In this document: piece by piece, positions 23,900 through 35,000 of the stretch | How positions within the stretch are numbered: position 1 is the stretch's first letter | Layout: each line of letters opens with the position of its first letter | Assembly (NCBI GenBank): GCA_902702965.1 | Contig: CACRXP010000185.1 | Coordinates: forward strand, 270,797-334,796 | Reading direction: 5' to 3' | Length of the DNA: 64,000 nt | DNA from: Spirometra erinaceieuropaei | Taxonomy: Eukaryota > Platyhelminthes > Cestoda > Diphyllobothriidea > Diphyllobothriidae | Made by a program: the position numbers and the translations under genes | The notes under the pieces: generated by a model | The model's database searches: none | The model's input: the letters and a program-made list of their open reading frames with translations, nothing else | What the model was told of the DNA's origin: nothing

Positions 23900-24007
23900 C
23901 CTATCTCACCTTTGTCATCCTGACTCAGTCGCCCTACTGGGCGGAAGTGACTGAGTGAGGAGAGAGTGCGGCAGATACCGTGCAAGTCCACTACCACTAT
24001 AAACTTA
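23900..24007 (+). repeat. Dispersed repeat family D, fragment
   Basis: GAGAGAGTGCGGCAGATACC and GTGCAAGTCCACTACCACTA, ending right at the foldback element that starts at 24008. Confidence 0.55.
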
Positions 24008-24811
24008 CAGTGCGTGACCGATCTTATGGAATTTTGGCCGAAATTCTAAAATGCGCTTTCGATTAGGAGGGATTACTTAAGTAGTGTCGTAATAGTAATC
24101 TTCACGTGGCATACTCCCATAATATTTCGAACTTTTCAGGATGTCGGCTTTTGAATGCACCCCTTTTCGACCTCGTACAGAAGGCGCACTCGACAGGAAA
24201 ATGGCTACTTAAGTAGCACGCATTTTTCGCATTGATTTTTGATGGTCTTATAAATTCAAATATATTTTTGTAAAAAACACATATAAAAACAGGCTTCCTT
24301 TTACTCTTTTGGCAGAGAACAACGTTTTCTTCACATTTTATGTCCGAAGAAAGGGTATATTAGGCCTTGAAAAAGTTTCCCAATTCCCGAATAAGTTTGA
24401 GCCTGATCAGCCGTTGCGTTAGCGTTTAGCGACTTCAGTCTACAGGGTGCATGCTTTCCTCCGCGTAAGGAAAATCGTTTATTCCTCTACGTCTTTAAAA
24501 AGATGCCATATGGTGTTAATAAAATTTTGCAATAGATGCGGACTACGTTGTAAATTTTATGAGAAACATTGTTAAACGGATAGGTACGATGCTGTACGAA
24601 TGGATATTGCATGGTTTTAATCAATCTCATAATTGAAAACTTTTTAAAACCTAAACATACCCTTTTTCAGATATAAAATTTGAAGAAAACGTGGTTCTCT
24701 ACCAAACAGGTAAAAAAGCGTGTTTTATACGTGTTTTCTAAAAAATATATTTGAATTTATAAGACCATCAAAAATCAATGTAAAAAAGGCATGCTACTTA
24801 AGTAGTCATCT

Positions 24812-25600
24812 GGTAACAAACGGGAGATGGCACCCAAAAAATCCGTTACCTAGAAATAATACCTTTAACAGTGGACTCAAACGCCTTCAGGCTATATCAG
24901 CGGTTGCAGGCGTACTTTCACGCACTACTTGGACTTTCCGCGACGGCCTAACATGGGCTGGCCGAACGAACATCGCAGGAGGTTACATGGACGATGGTCG
25001 CTATTACCCAACCTTCCCCATCGTTACACACGTACACCTGAATATACGGCATACATTCGCATTATGGCAGTTTATTACAAAACAAAATCACTTTTAAATG
25101 GGATACGTCTGCACAACATGGGACAGGAACAGTTCCCAGGCATCTGTCAAAGACATGGTATTGAGGCCAAACCAAAGACGATACTCTACTTCGTCTCTGT
25201 GGGCCCACACAGCTCGATCACATAATAAGCCTCCCTCGTGGAATTTCCTTTTCAGTCTACTCCAGTATGCCTCAATGGCATTGGTGTGCCGTCCGGTGGT
25301 AGGGTCCTTGAAGTTCTTTGAGTGGTTGACGGAGAAATGTAGATAACCTTCTGAGAGAAGACGATTATATGCCTTCCACTCGTCCGTTACCACTATACTG
25401 CTTTTGGCGACCTATTTTGTAATAACGGAACGGAGAGTGGGCCAACTTCAATCATTGACCTGTTCAAATAAGGCTTTCTGTCGGCTAGTAGCGTACATCC
25501 CCATCAGCCACCACCCATAAAACCCCTATTACCACTTGTCTCGTAAGACAGGCTGCTTTGGTTAGGCGGATTTTTTGGGTGCAATCTCCCGATTCTTACC
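24812..25600 (-). mobile_element. Merlin-type DNA transposon (deleted copy) with 9-bp target duplication
   Basis: Flanked by TAGTCATCT at 24803-24811 and 25601-25609. The terminal inverted repeats begin GGTAACAAACGGGAGATGG on the left and, on the minus strand, GGTAAGAATCGGGAGATTGC on the right. Merlin elements are known for 8-9-bp duplications and IS1016-like transposases. At 789 bp it is shorter than typical autonomous copies. Confidence 0.88.
25094..25393 (-). CDS. C-terminal part of a Merlin (IS1016/ISXO2-like) DDE transposase
   Basis: About 99 codons open to a stop. The frame gives VTDEWKAYNRL with a catalytic Asp, then HFSVNHSKNFKDPTTGRHTN and IEAYWSRLKRKFHEGG, which contains the third catalytic acidic residue. 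Both blocks are hallmarks of ISXO2-like transposases. The frame begins at a GTG and has no ATG. The N-terminal half, with the zinc-ribbon and first catalytic Asp, is missing between 25394 and 25600. The protein would be inactive alone. The tail (VEYRLWFGLNTMSLTDAW) has no stop or shift, so decay is limited. Confidence 0.85.
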   Translation of the reverse strand: MVTDEWKAYNRLLSEGYLHFSVNHSKNFKDPTTGRHTNAIEAYWSRLKRKFHEGGLLCDRAVWAHRDEVEYRLWFGLNTMSLTDAWELFLSHVVQTYPI

Positions 25601-25799
25601 TAGTCATCTTTTACCGAGTGCGCCTTCTGTAAGAGGTCGAAAAGAGATGAATTCAAAAGCTGACATTTTGGCGAGTTGGAAACATTATGGATTTGTGCCG
25701 CGTGAAGATTAATATTACAACCCTGCCTAAGTAATCCTTCCTAACCGAAAGCGCAGTTTAGAATTGCGGCCAACATTTCATGAGATCGGTCATGCACTG

Positions 25800-27250
25800 T
25801 GTCTTATGCGCCTGCCATGCTGCTGGACACTTGGTGGACATTTTCATCCAACTGATATGCTATATCTTGTCCACTGTGCCAGCTTTCATCGGACCTCTAT
25901 TAAAATTCACGTAAATGCACTCAACCTTAAATAGTTGCGCTCTTAACTAATGCTAAAAGTAATGACGGCTTTGACCATTGAGAGGAAGTCATTTTAGCCA
26001 TCCGTATCAAGAATAGCGAATAAGTACTTAAGTTCTTTTCTTAATTTTCGTTCAATTTCATTTCATCGACTTTTTGTACTCGAAAGCAGCTGGAGTTCAA
26101 CGGTGAAACCTTAGCAATATGTGTGTCATTTCGATTCCTTTCCTATTTTCACGCTTCATTTTAAAATAAATATCTCCCTTCTTTTTATGATGATAAAGCC
26201 TTTTTTGCCCACAAAACACCAAAATCTGTGCGTAGCGGGTAGCATAGTTTGTGAGCAGCACTGTGAGACCCGTGTATAACAGAAGACGCGTACTTCCATC
26301 CAACCAGCATCAGCTTTCACATATTAACGACTTTTCGGAAATCTAAAATATCCCCTTCCTGAAGAACGAAATTTTTGACTAGCATAAATATTCATAGCTC
26401 AGTTTTGACGGCAGTCTTCGGTCATGTAGTTGGGGTGACATATTAAGTCCCATTTGTAAGTAGTGCACGGACCTCTTATGGAGAATTCTGAGTGTCTAAT
26501 AGGGCAGTTATAATTTCACCCTATGAAATGCCACAGATAGAGCCTATAAATCATAATTCTTCAAGGTACACCAGGCATGTCGCTGACTAAAAATAACGCC
26601 AGTGGCTTTGTTTCACGGAAGGGGCGGTCGAAATGCTCGTGTGTTCACTGTTTACACCTTTTTTTTCGACGCTCCGGGACGCGGTGAACTTTTGAACTTT
26701 TGGCCTATTAGCAAGCTGCTAGCCAACAAACAGCAATGAGCTCTTCACTTGGAGGTGGCATTCACCGGACGCCTCGTAATGAAAGACGCGGCAGACAGGC
26801 AGTCTCCTGAAACTCAAGACTAGAACTTTCGCACATAATCTACCCCTTGAGGCTTACTGACAGACACGAAACAGACTGGAGTAAATGCCCCCGGCCTGTC
26901 TGTCGCTGTGATTCTAGTTGTCAGCGCATCACAATCCAACGCCATAGCTGCAAGATCGGAAGACTCATATTTAACCCTGCAGTCAGTCTAGATTTGGTGA
27001 ATATCACTCGCATATGGGTCTTCAATACTACCTCCTATAGATAACTGACTAAGTGACTATGAACCAACTAGTGGAGCTTTCATCTGAATGCTTAGCCAGG
27101 AAAAAGTTAATATACCAGGTCCAGCCAGCATAGAAGTGGCGTATAACTTGATAATTACGACAAGTGCCTGCTCGCAGATCTCTATATTGTAAACCAAATT
27201 CTAAAAATCGATGTTGAAGTTTGGAAGAATCTGACGAGGCTTCTAAGGAG
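25800..27250. other. No recognised feature (possible GLS upstream intron)
   Basis: Immediately upstream of the first recognised GLS exon, so probably intron. I found no match to the missing N-terminal glutaminase region. Confidence 0.45.
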
Positions 27251-27400
27251 TACGGGGACTTGCGCCGACCTAGTATGTTGAAATTGAAATAACTTTGTCC
27301 TCTGAAAAGCCTCTTTGTCCGTTTGTACGGGGACTTGCGCCGACCTAGTATGTTGAAATTGAAATAACTTTGTCCTCTGAAAAGCCTCTTTGTCCGTTTT
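27251..27400 (+). repeat. 75-bp unit duplicated in tandem, 12 bp before a GLS splice acceptor
   Basis: Units 27251-27325 and 27326-27400 are identical except for the last base (G versus T). The duplicated unit includes the pyrimidine-rich stretch leading into the acceptor at 27412. It is either a recent duplication or an assembly artefact. Confidence 0.95.
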
Positions 27401-27412
27401 AGAGTCACACAG

Positions 27413-27612
27413 GGTGACCTGAGTATGCTCCTGCGAGTTGCCGTCAACGATTTCTGCATCCCCGATTTCCCCGCCTTCAAGGAACGCATTAAACAGCTGT
27501 ATGAACAGTGCTCCAGCTGCAGCCAGGGTCAAGTGGCCAATTACATTCCGCAGCTAGCCAAGGTCGATCCAAATCTCTGGGCTGTCTCCATATGCACCGT
27601 GGACGGACAAAG
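27413..27612 (+). CDS. GLS: GLS exon a (first recognisable exon)
   Basis: Encodes model residues 1-67, including the YIPQLAK block with active-site Tyr44 and the VDGQR block. The acceptor is CACAG at 27408-27412. The in-frame ATG at 27425 is internal by homology, because the residues before it also match the family. The donor is GCAAGT at 27613, not GT. It joins in phase to the next exon so that the split Arg codon is restored. Confidence 0.93.
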
Positions 27613-29038
27613 GCAAGTCTCCCCTCCAAATCATGTACTTTTAAACGCTGGAAAATCGGATGTTGGGTTTATGCAATCAGCGGGATCTGTCTTCACCTAC
27701 TTCAAGATCTGTTGAAGCGCGGGAAAGTAGGTTAAATAGCAAGCTTAGCAGTTGTGGGCACAGCGAGTCAGCGCCAAGTGGAATCTCAGTCCATGCGATA
27801 GGACACCTCTGGCAATCAGACTACTAGTTCCTCTCCGAACAGGAGCAGGGACATTTTATGTATGCCCAGTCTCCGCTTAAATTAAAATGCGATCACAACT
27901 TTTTACACTCGTATTGTCCTTCAAGTTTTACGCTTAGTCGCTGGATCACTTTTTCGAAGGGGGTGTCCGCTTAATGTCCGTGTTTACTCTGACTTCAGTT
28001 ATGTTTGTTTAACAGGGCATGAGGTGCCATGTGCAGTCATGTTGGTGACATTTACGATCATATTACATGCGAAATAACTGCATCGGCAGTATCTGTTGCC
28101 CGTAATTCACCCGCTGTCTCACATAAACAAAGTACGCGCGAAAGAAAGACTGACCAATTTCCTGACTGCTGTAACTGCATGTCCGGAATATAGCGGTTTA
28201 TTTTGTTCTGAGTGAAAAGTCCCCATTGCAACAAGCAGGCTAACCGACGCGTGACTCATTGGCTGATTAATGTGGGTTGTAATCCCGGATAGCCCAAACC
28301 CGGGGTTGGACATAGGTGGATAATGACGGTTAATAAACCAGAAATGACCACCTTAATCCCCCTTGTACTTTCTTATATTCGTTCTTGTCGTTAGGTTAGC
28401 CTATCCGTAACTTTAGCATTGGCTGGCTGTCAACGGCTGCGATAAGGACGCAGAAGGCACTCTGAAACCTCCATTTGTGGCATGTCGCCTGTCATTTCGC
28501 GGCATGTCTTTTTTTCTTAAGACCGTGTCCTTTGGAGACACAAACAGTTTTACAACAGCTTACGTAGCAAGTCAATAACTTAGCCCGACTGCACGCGTTA
28601 ATAAATACTGCCAACAGTGCTGAACACTGGGCCTTCGCGGCACTGTGCGGCTTCCCTTGCGTGACGAATATAATTATTCGGTCACGCGATCCGGAAGATT
28701 CAAAATTCATAGCTGACTGCTGTCCTTACCCTCGACTGGCAACAAATATGCATTCTCACCCATGCATTATGTCAATTAAATGCGAAAAATATAACCTGTA
28801 GATTGACCGTCCAGGGCTCTTTAACTGACAGAGCTTTATGTTAGCCCTCAGCTAGAAGAAAGAGATTGTCTAGTAAAAGTAAGCTTTGCCAGGGAGCATT
28901 GCTGTGGTGTCGAAATACTGCTCCGCTGGAGTTTCTTCTAACCGGTAGTCCGTTCACTGTACTCCACAGGAACTGGCTTACTTAAAGAAGCTGACTCATC
29001 AGAATATAAAAATGATAATATCCCCAACATCCGTCCCG

Positions 29039-29079
<41 letters not shown>

Positions 29080-32000
29080 CCCCTATATCATAACTGAGTT
29101 AGAACTGCCGGGGCTACGATAAGAGGCATTAGGTTTACGCACTCCAGATGGCCTCTTCAATCATCTCTAAAAATGAAATACACTTCAAACGATTGCAGTT
29201 ATCCCCCCCCCCACCCCCGATAACCACCAACAGAAGCTTGCTAGTTAAGCTGCTGGCCGGTTGGGGCGGGCCTAACTTTCAACAGTAAAGCTCCCCGTTA
29301 ACGATCATATTGTGTCCCTGGCCAAAATTAGGTAACTGTAGATGAGAACGTATGCAGCTCTTATCAGGAAATTTATGACCGTCGTTCCCCCCTCCCTACA
29401 CGACCAACCCCAACTTTAATAACCAACAATTCGTTATTAATAGAGACCACGAGTAAGAGGAAAGTTTCTAATTGGGAAAAATGCGTGTTATATGACGAAA
29501 CCAGACCGCCGAGCCTTCAAATTCCAGCCGAGTGCCCTGTCGTCAGGCTGCGGACAGCGCGTTGATTTCTCGTTTGTATGGCCTAAATTTTAAAAAATCT
29601 TGCTACTTGCTAAACTTTAATACCATGTTAAGCTGCCTGCTACTACTCAACCCTTACCCGGACAACCCCCGTCAGACGGGTAGACTGCGTTCTAAGCCGA
29701 TCACCAGAGCCTCATCTAATTTTTGAGGACATGCATATTGTCCCTTGAGCACTCGCACATACTGACCAAGACAACGGTCCCGCAATTAAAAAGTAACTTT
29801 CAGGATTACATCGGTAGTGCATCTTTTCTGTCTGGACGCTGGATGTCTGACGGTTTGGAGTCGTAGGTGTTCGGATGCTAACCGGGCAGAGGAATGCTTC
29901 ATTTGATGGCGTTTCTGCAGAAGCAGCAATCCTTCTTTCTTCATGATGACTCGTTCATGTGCACCTTTGGTTCTCGCAATTGTAGGCATGCTCACATTTC
30001 TGTCTTTTAGGGTCTCCTATGGTGACAGCACATCACCCTTCACCCTTCAGTCAGCAAGTAAGCCTCTGAGTTATGCGCTCGCGCTGACTGAACTCGGATC
30101 AGAGGAGGTTCATAAATACGTCGGCTACGAACCATCAGGCGTGCCCTTCAATCAGATCTCTCTAAACTGCAAAAGTAAGCCCATCCATCATCCTGCCGAC
30201 GTAATTTCCCCTTACACAACCACAAGTGTATATGCTATCAGTATATGGAATCGGCAGGACTCGTGGCAGTCTTGAACACTTCTGAAAACTGACAGTGACC
30301 ATTAGAAAGTTTACTGAATTAAGTATAATCCGTTTTGCCTTGTCGATCAAGAGGTATCGCCTGTAGTCCTATAACGAGGGACAAGCGGTAATTGATAGAC
30401 ACTGTCGACAATGACTGTCGTCGTCATTTTCAGTTTATTTATGTCTTCATCCTGAGGCTCAAATCAGAATGCAACTGACGCAGTCCGCCCTGCCATTCCG
30501 TCAACCTGCTGAACGCGATTCCCCATAGTGGTTGACGGAGCAGTAAGTTCTATAACGCAGTTAATCCCGGTCTAGACTCTAGGTTTTCCTGGTCTTGAGT
30601 GTGTGTGTGTGTGTGTGGGGGGTGTGGGGTGTGGCCGCCACATAGGCCAGAAATTGTTATTTTAATTGCTTTTGCCCGTCTTGGTAATGCTTGCTGATTA
30701 CCTATTGCTCGGCAAATACCTTGGAGTGCTCTCAACTAGGAGATCAGACAAAAACTAAACGCCTATATTCTCTCTCATAATCATGATTAACTGATGAGTG
30801 CCAATCGCATTTCCTTTTGAACACCCTCGTCGCCAGATGACGCAGGTTCGTCGTGCCGCCTGGCAGTTGGTCATTTGCGTCACAGACAGTTACGCCCCCC
30901 AGGTTCACTCTCCGCCCCTTCAAGTCCTTTGTATGTTATACGGCATTTAGCTCCTTTGCTTTGACCAGATCGACCCCACAATCCGCTCATCAACTCGGGG
31001 GCCATCGCGGTGGCCAGTCTGCTGCAACGGAACCTCAGTCGACCAGAACGATTTGTCTACGTACACGACAAGTTCTCTGAACTGGCTGGTCGCGAGCCAC
31101 TCGGATTCAACAATGCTGTGTAAGTATATCTGGCAACCTTTTGTCTACTCTCTTCCATTTCTCGCCTTCCGCCTTAGGAGGGCTGAGGCCTGTCTCACAA
31201 AATTCCATATCCAGCTGAGTGATTTGCAACCTTCTATAGGACCATTTTCTGGTTGGCTGGTTTTTGTCTCAAGGGCTAATTGTTTGGCAGGGATTCTGTG
31301 TGTAAAATAGGGCCTAGCACTCATCTGGTGGACATTAAGCCAACAAACTTCCACAATGAATCCACTACTCGAAGATGAATTCCGCGGATCAGTGGACACT
31401 CACCGACAAAACTTGTTCCCGCATGATGCAACGGCCACAACCTTGTCGTCGGCTGGTGGTTTTCTACAGAAATCATACTTATAAACCAAACTTTTCTTTC
31501 GTAGTTTCTTCTGTGTATCTAGGTTGACAGACTCCTGACGACTGAATAGCCAACCCTGCCTACTTTTTTTCGCGGTCCTTTCGTCTGAAAGTTGACCTCT
31601 ACGGCATTCTTTTTTCATGTTTCTTGAGGTTTTTAGCGCCACCCAGAGGTTTAGGCACTGGCGCTGCGTATTTAGGCTAAAATTTTTCGGATGGAATCAC
31701 CCCGGGGTGACGAGGAGCCAGATACACTGGCACACGATTCTTGTACATTACGCAGGACACGGTGTCCTGCTGCCATCATATGAGAGCTCCACCAAGGACT
31801 TTTCGACAATGACCAAGTACATGTGCGGGGCAAGAAAGCTCCACCTGTTGTTTAAGAAATTCGCTAGCGTGTTAATACTCCTGCTCTACTGGCAGATATT
31901 TGCATTCCATCTGCCATCATCTCGAGTATATTTTTACTACCTGACTGCCCCCCGTGCCGAAAGTTTTTTTTAAAAATGAGCTGTAATTCTACTAAATAAT

Positions 32001-35000
32001 TGCGTGTGGGGCGTGGAGAACAATGAGCCAATGCAGACATTGTAACTGTCCCGTCTCCTCGGGGCAATTCAGGTCGGCGAATGTCGCCCTGCCAATGAAA
32101 GGCCAACCAAAAACAGTGAAGAGCAGCATCTTTGAAAAATATGGTAGGCAGTCCACCATAGCTTTCCCTTGCCCCGCGCATATACTTGATCCTTACCGGG
32201 GTTTCCTTCTGGAAGACAAGTTTATGCCAAAATGTTGCAGTCTTCTACTTTGTCCATAAATGTACGCAGATTACTCAGTCAGTTGTCAGCTTCCCCAGTG
32301 ATACTCTGCAAATTGTTGCACAGAACAGAAGATAGACAGGGACGGCCGAGAACAAGTTTACTGCGGCAATCATTGCGCATATACCATCTCCTCCTTCCGT
32401 CTGTCCAAGGCATCCCCCTAAGGCACCATGACTTTGTTTGATTCGCGTGCTTCCGCTGGTTAGGGTCTGAGCGCCAACGTAGACAGAGGCCTCACGAGTT
32501 GAGGGCGCCAGAAGAAGGCGCATGACCCGGCGACGCGCTAACTGCTGACTCACTCGCGGACTTGGTGGACGAGCCTGACCTGCTGCATGGTGGCTCCCTG
32601 CTGTGCATTAATGCCAGGCAACAAAGCTGGGGCACGGTGTGCCCAGCTTGCCCTAACAGATCCATTTTTGCGTCCAGTGTGGCCTGGAGCAGAAAGCTGG
32701 GGCGGCGGTAGACACTATTCGACCGAGCTACTATTTTTAGCAGCCGACCCGCGGGCCTCGGCGCCATGACAGTTTCACGGTAAGTTAACGGTTTCTTCGC
32801 GGACACAGTTTGGGATTGCCGCTGTCTCCGTACTACTGCGTCAGTGCTGTCTCTATGAGCTTTCGCACCCGACAGATCATTCATGAGGCTTTGTGTGTCT
32901 GCTGCATACCTCCCTCTTTGCACACCTTAGCGCTGCTCGAGAACTGCGCGCACAAGGCGGGTCTTTCGAGTAGTCCGACGAACCAGTGAGGGTCATTTTC
33001 AGGGTACGTACAGGCAGTGTTGGGAACGACAGTAATCAGGCAACTCAATCCTCCCTTGAGCGCACAAAATTTGCGTGAATAAGCTGCTCTACAATGGTAA
33101 GGGACGCTCACCGATTGTTCTTACGGAACTTACCCGTTCCGTTGTACCTTACGGGCTCTCTCGAGCCCAACCAGCAGCCGCACAGCGGCGCATGATTTAG
33201 GCAGAATGGCTGTACCGACAAAGACAAGGGAGACTGGAATGGCCATTTCTGGCTTATTAGCCGTCGTCAGCCTGTCATACCCAACTAGGCATCGGTTTTC
33301 CCACTGAGGCTGTGATTTTCGCATTCTGTTAAGTTGGTCGGCAGTGACAGTAATTATGCTAACTGTGATGTTTGCCAGCTCGATCAGTTATGATACTACA
33401 GAGCCAAGTGGTTAAATACTGCCGACTTTATCCTTCGCAGGTATCTATCAGAGCGAGCGACTGCGGACAGGAACTATGCCATCGCCTATTATATGCGGGA
33501 GAATGGATGTTTCCCCGAGAACTCAGAGCTCGACGCTACCATGGATCTCTACTTCCAGATGTGTTCGCTGGAGTCTACCTGCGAAGCCGCCGCTGTGATC
33601 TACGGCACTCTGGCCAACGGCGGCATCAACCCACTCACTGGAGAACGAATCCTCTCAACGGAGGCTGTTCGTGATACGCTCTCCGTCATGCATTCCTGCG
33701 GCATGTACGACTATTCGGGACAGTTCGCATTCAGAGTGAGTAATGTTAAAAGGGAACCTTTTCTTTATACACTTTATTAGCATTTCAGTCGCAAGTTGAT
33801 TCTCGATTATGGGAAGCATTAACCATGAAGGGGGAGAAGACTCAGAATGATTTTTTAAGAGCGAAAGAAAAATACTTGAACTTTGCGTTCCCGTCGAAAT
33901 ATGGAAAACCAGAACCGGTTAAACACTGGTTTATAGGTTTAACAGATGTAATGTGATTCCAAGTCGATATGATGAAAACATCAAGTTCGCCCCGGGAATT
34001 TTCAAGCTGATGACCAACCCGTCATCAGACGCAAACACTGACCACGAGGGTCTGTGAACACAGCTCACTGATACCTGTTACCACTCCAAATCAACGAGCA
34101 CTAGTCCAGCCTCCCGCGGTCTCACGGATCCGCTATCCTCCATGCTGCTCTAGCGCAGGGAGAAGTAACTGCACTCTCCTCCCCTCTCGAAGGCCTGCCG
34201 TCCCGCTCTGCCCACCCCCACCCCCGCCCCCTTCACTCACCAGTAGTCCCCTTTTGTAACCTCTATGGCCTCAAACACCCTAGAGCGATGATCCCACTTT
34301 CGCCCATATTCATTGCGTCCAACGACGCATTGGTGTCACGGCTCAATCCCTTCGTCTGAACTCTCAAGAAAAAGAAAGCGACAAGCGGGATTTGTTAAGT
34401 GAATCGGTCAGAGACTGTGAAAATCCTAAGATGACTGCACAGGAGTGTGCATATGGCAGGAGAACCGTCCGTCGTTTGATTTGGTTCTCATCAAATTTGG
34501 GGACTATATCACTTCGCAATCTGATATGGATGTTACTATCCTTTCAGGTGCTCGACCGGAGGCCAGTATGCCATAGTGCATAACCGAAATTGCGACCATA
34601 GCCTCTGACTTCTCACGGCCACCAAGGCTGTCGTCTCCAATGATGAGCGGTCGTATACGTCAAGTGGCGAGCATTTCGTCTTCTCATGGCGGTCTATCTG
34701 GGACGGTGGAGTCCACAAAAGATTTGAGAAACAGGAATTCGAGGCAGGAGGTTCAAATAAACCAGAATTTTTTGTGCTTTGAAGTGCTGAACGTGGTTTT
34801 TGACACTTTTACCTCGGAAGGGGTAGAGGATGAAAGTGTTGTCCTGCAGGATTCTGGTTTGGGTCCCCAACTCTTCCTGATCTATTTGATCAGGGAATAA
34901 AATTAGGAAGCTGTAAAGTTCGTGGACGATATAAAAATAAGGTCTGAAGCTGACTGTGCTGACGGCACAAAAGTTGCAGTTAAACATTGGCAAACTGTAT

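Larger units (their letters stand above)
24008..25799. mobile_element. Foldback element, second subfamily, carrying a Merlin insertion
   Basis: Ends CAGTGCGTGACCGATC and GATCGGTCATGCACTG are inverted repeats. The left arm runs to about 24480 and the right arm from about 24600. It is interrupted at 24812-25600 by a Merlin transposon. Confidence 0.75.
27613..30010 (+). other. GLS intron with GC donor; contains a SINE and a CT microsatellite
   Basis: Bounded by GCAAGT and TTTTAG. Inside are a plus-strand SINE-A fragment (28255-28350) and a (CT)n tract (29041-29079). I see no coding sequence in the rest. Confidence 0.8.

Noticed and set aside
27049..27532. Minus-strand frames with an internal protein repeat
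   Set aside because: The protein repeat simply reflects the 75-bp tandem duplication, and the frames are antisense to the glutaminase exon.
30850..30968. Upstream extension of the plus-strand frame as coding
   Set aside because: The frame before 30969 does not match glutaminase; the GACCAG acceptor and phase place it in the intron.
32492..32923. 143-codon minus-strand frame
   Set aside because: Low-complexity Arg/Ser/Ala-rich reading in a GLS intron with no family resemblance; likely chance in a GC-rich stretch.
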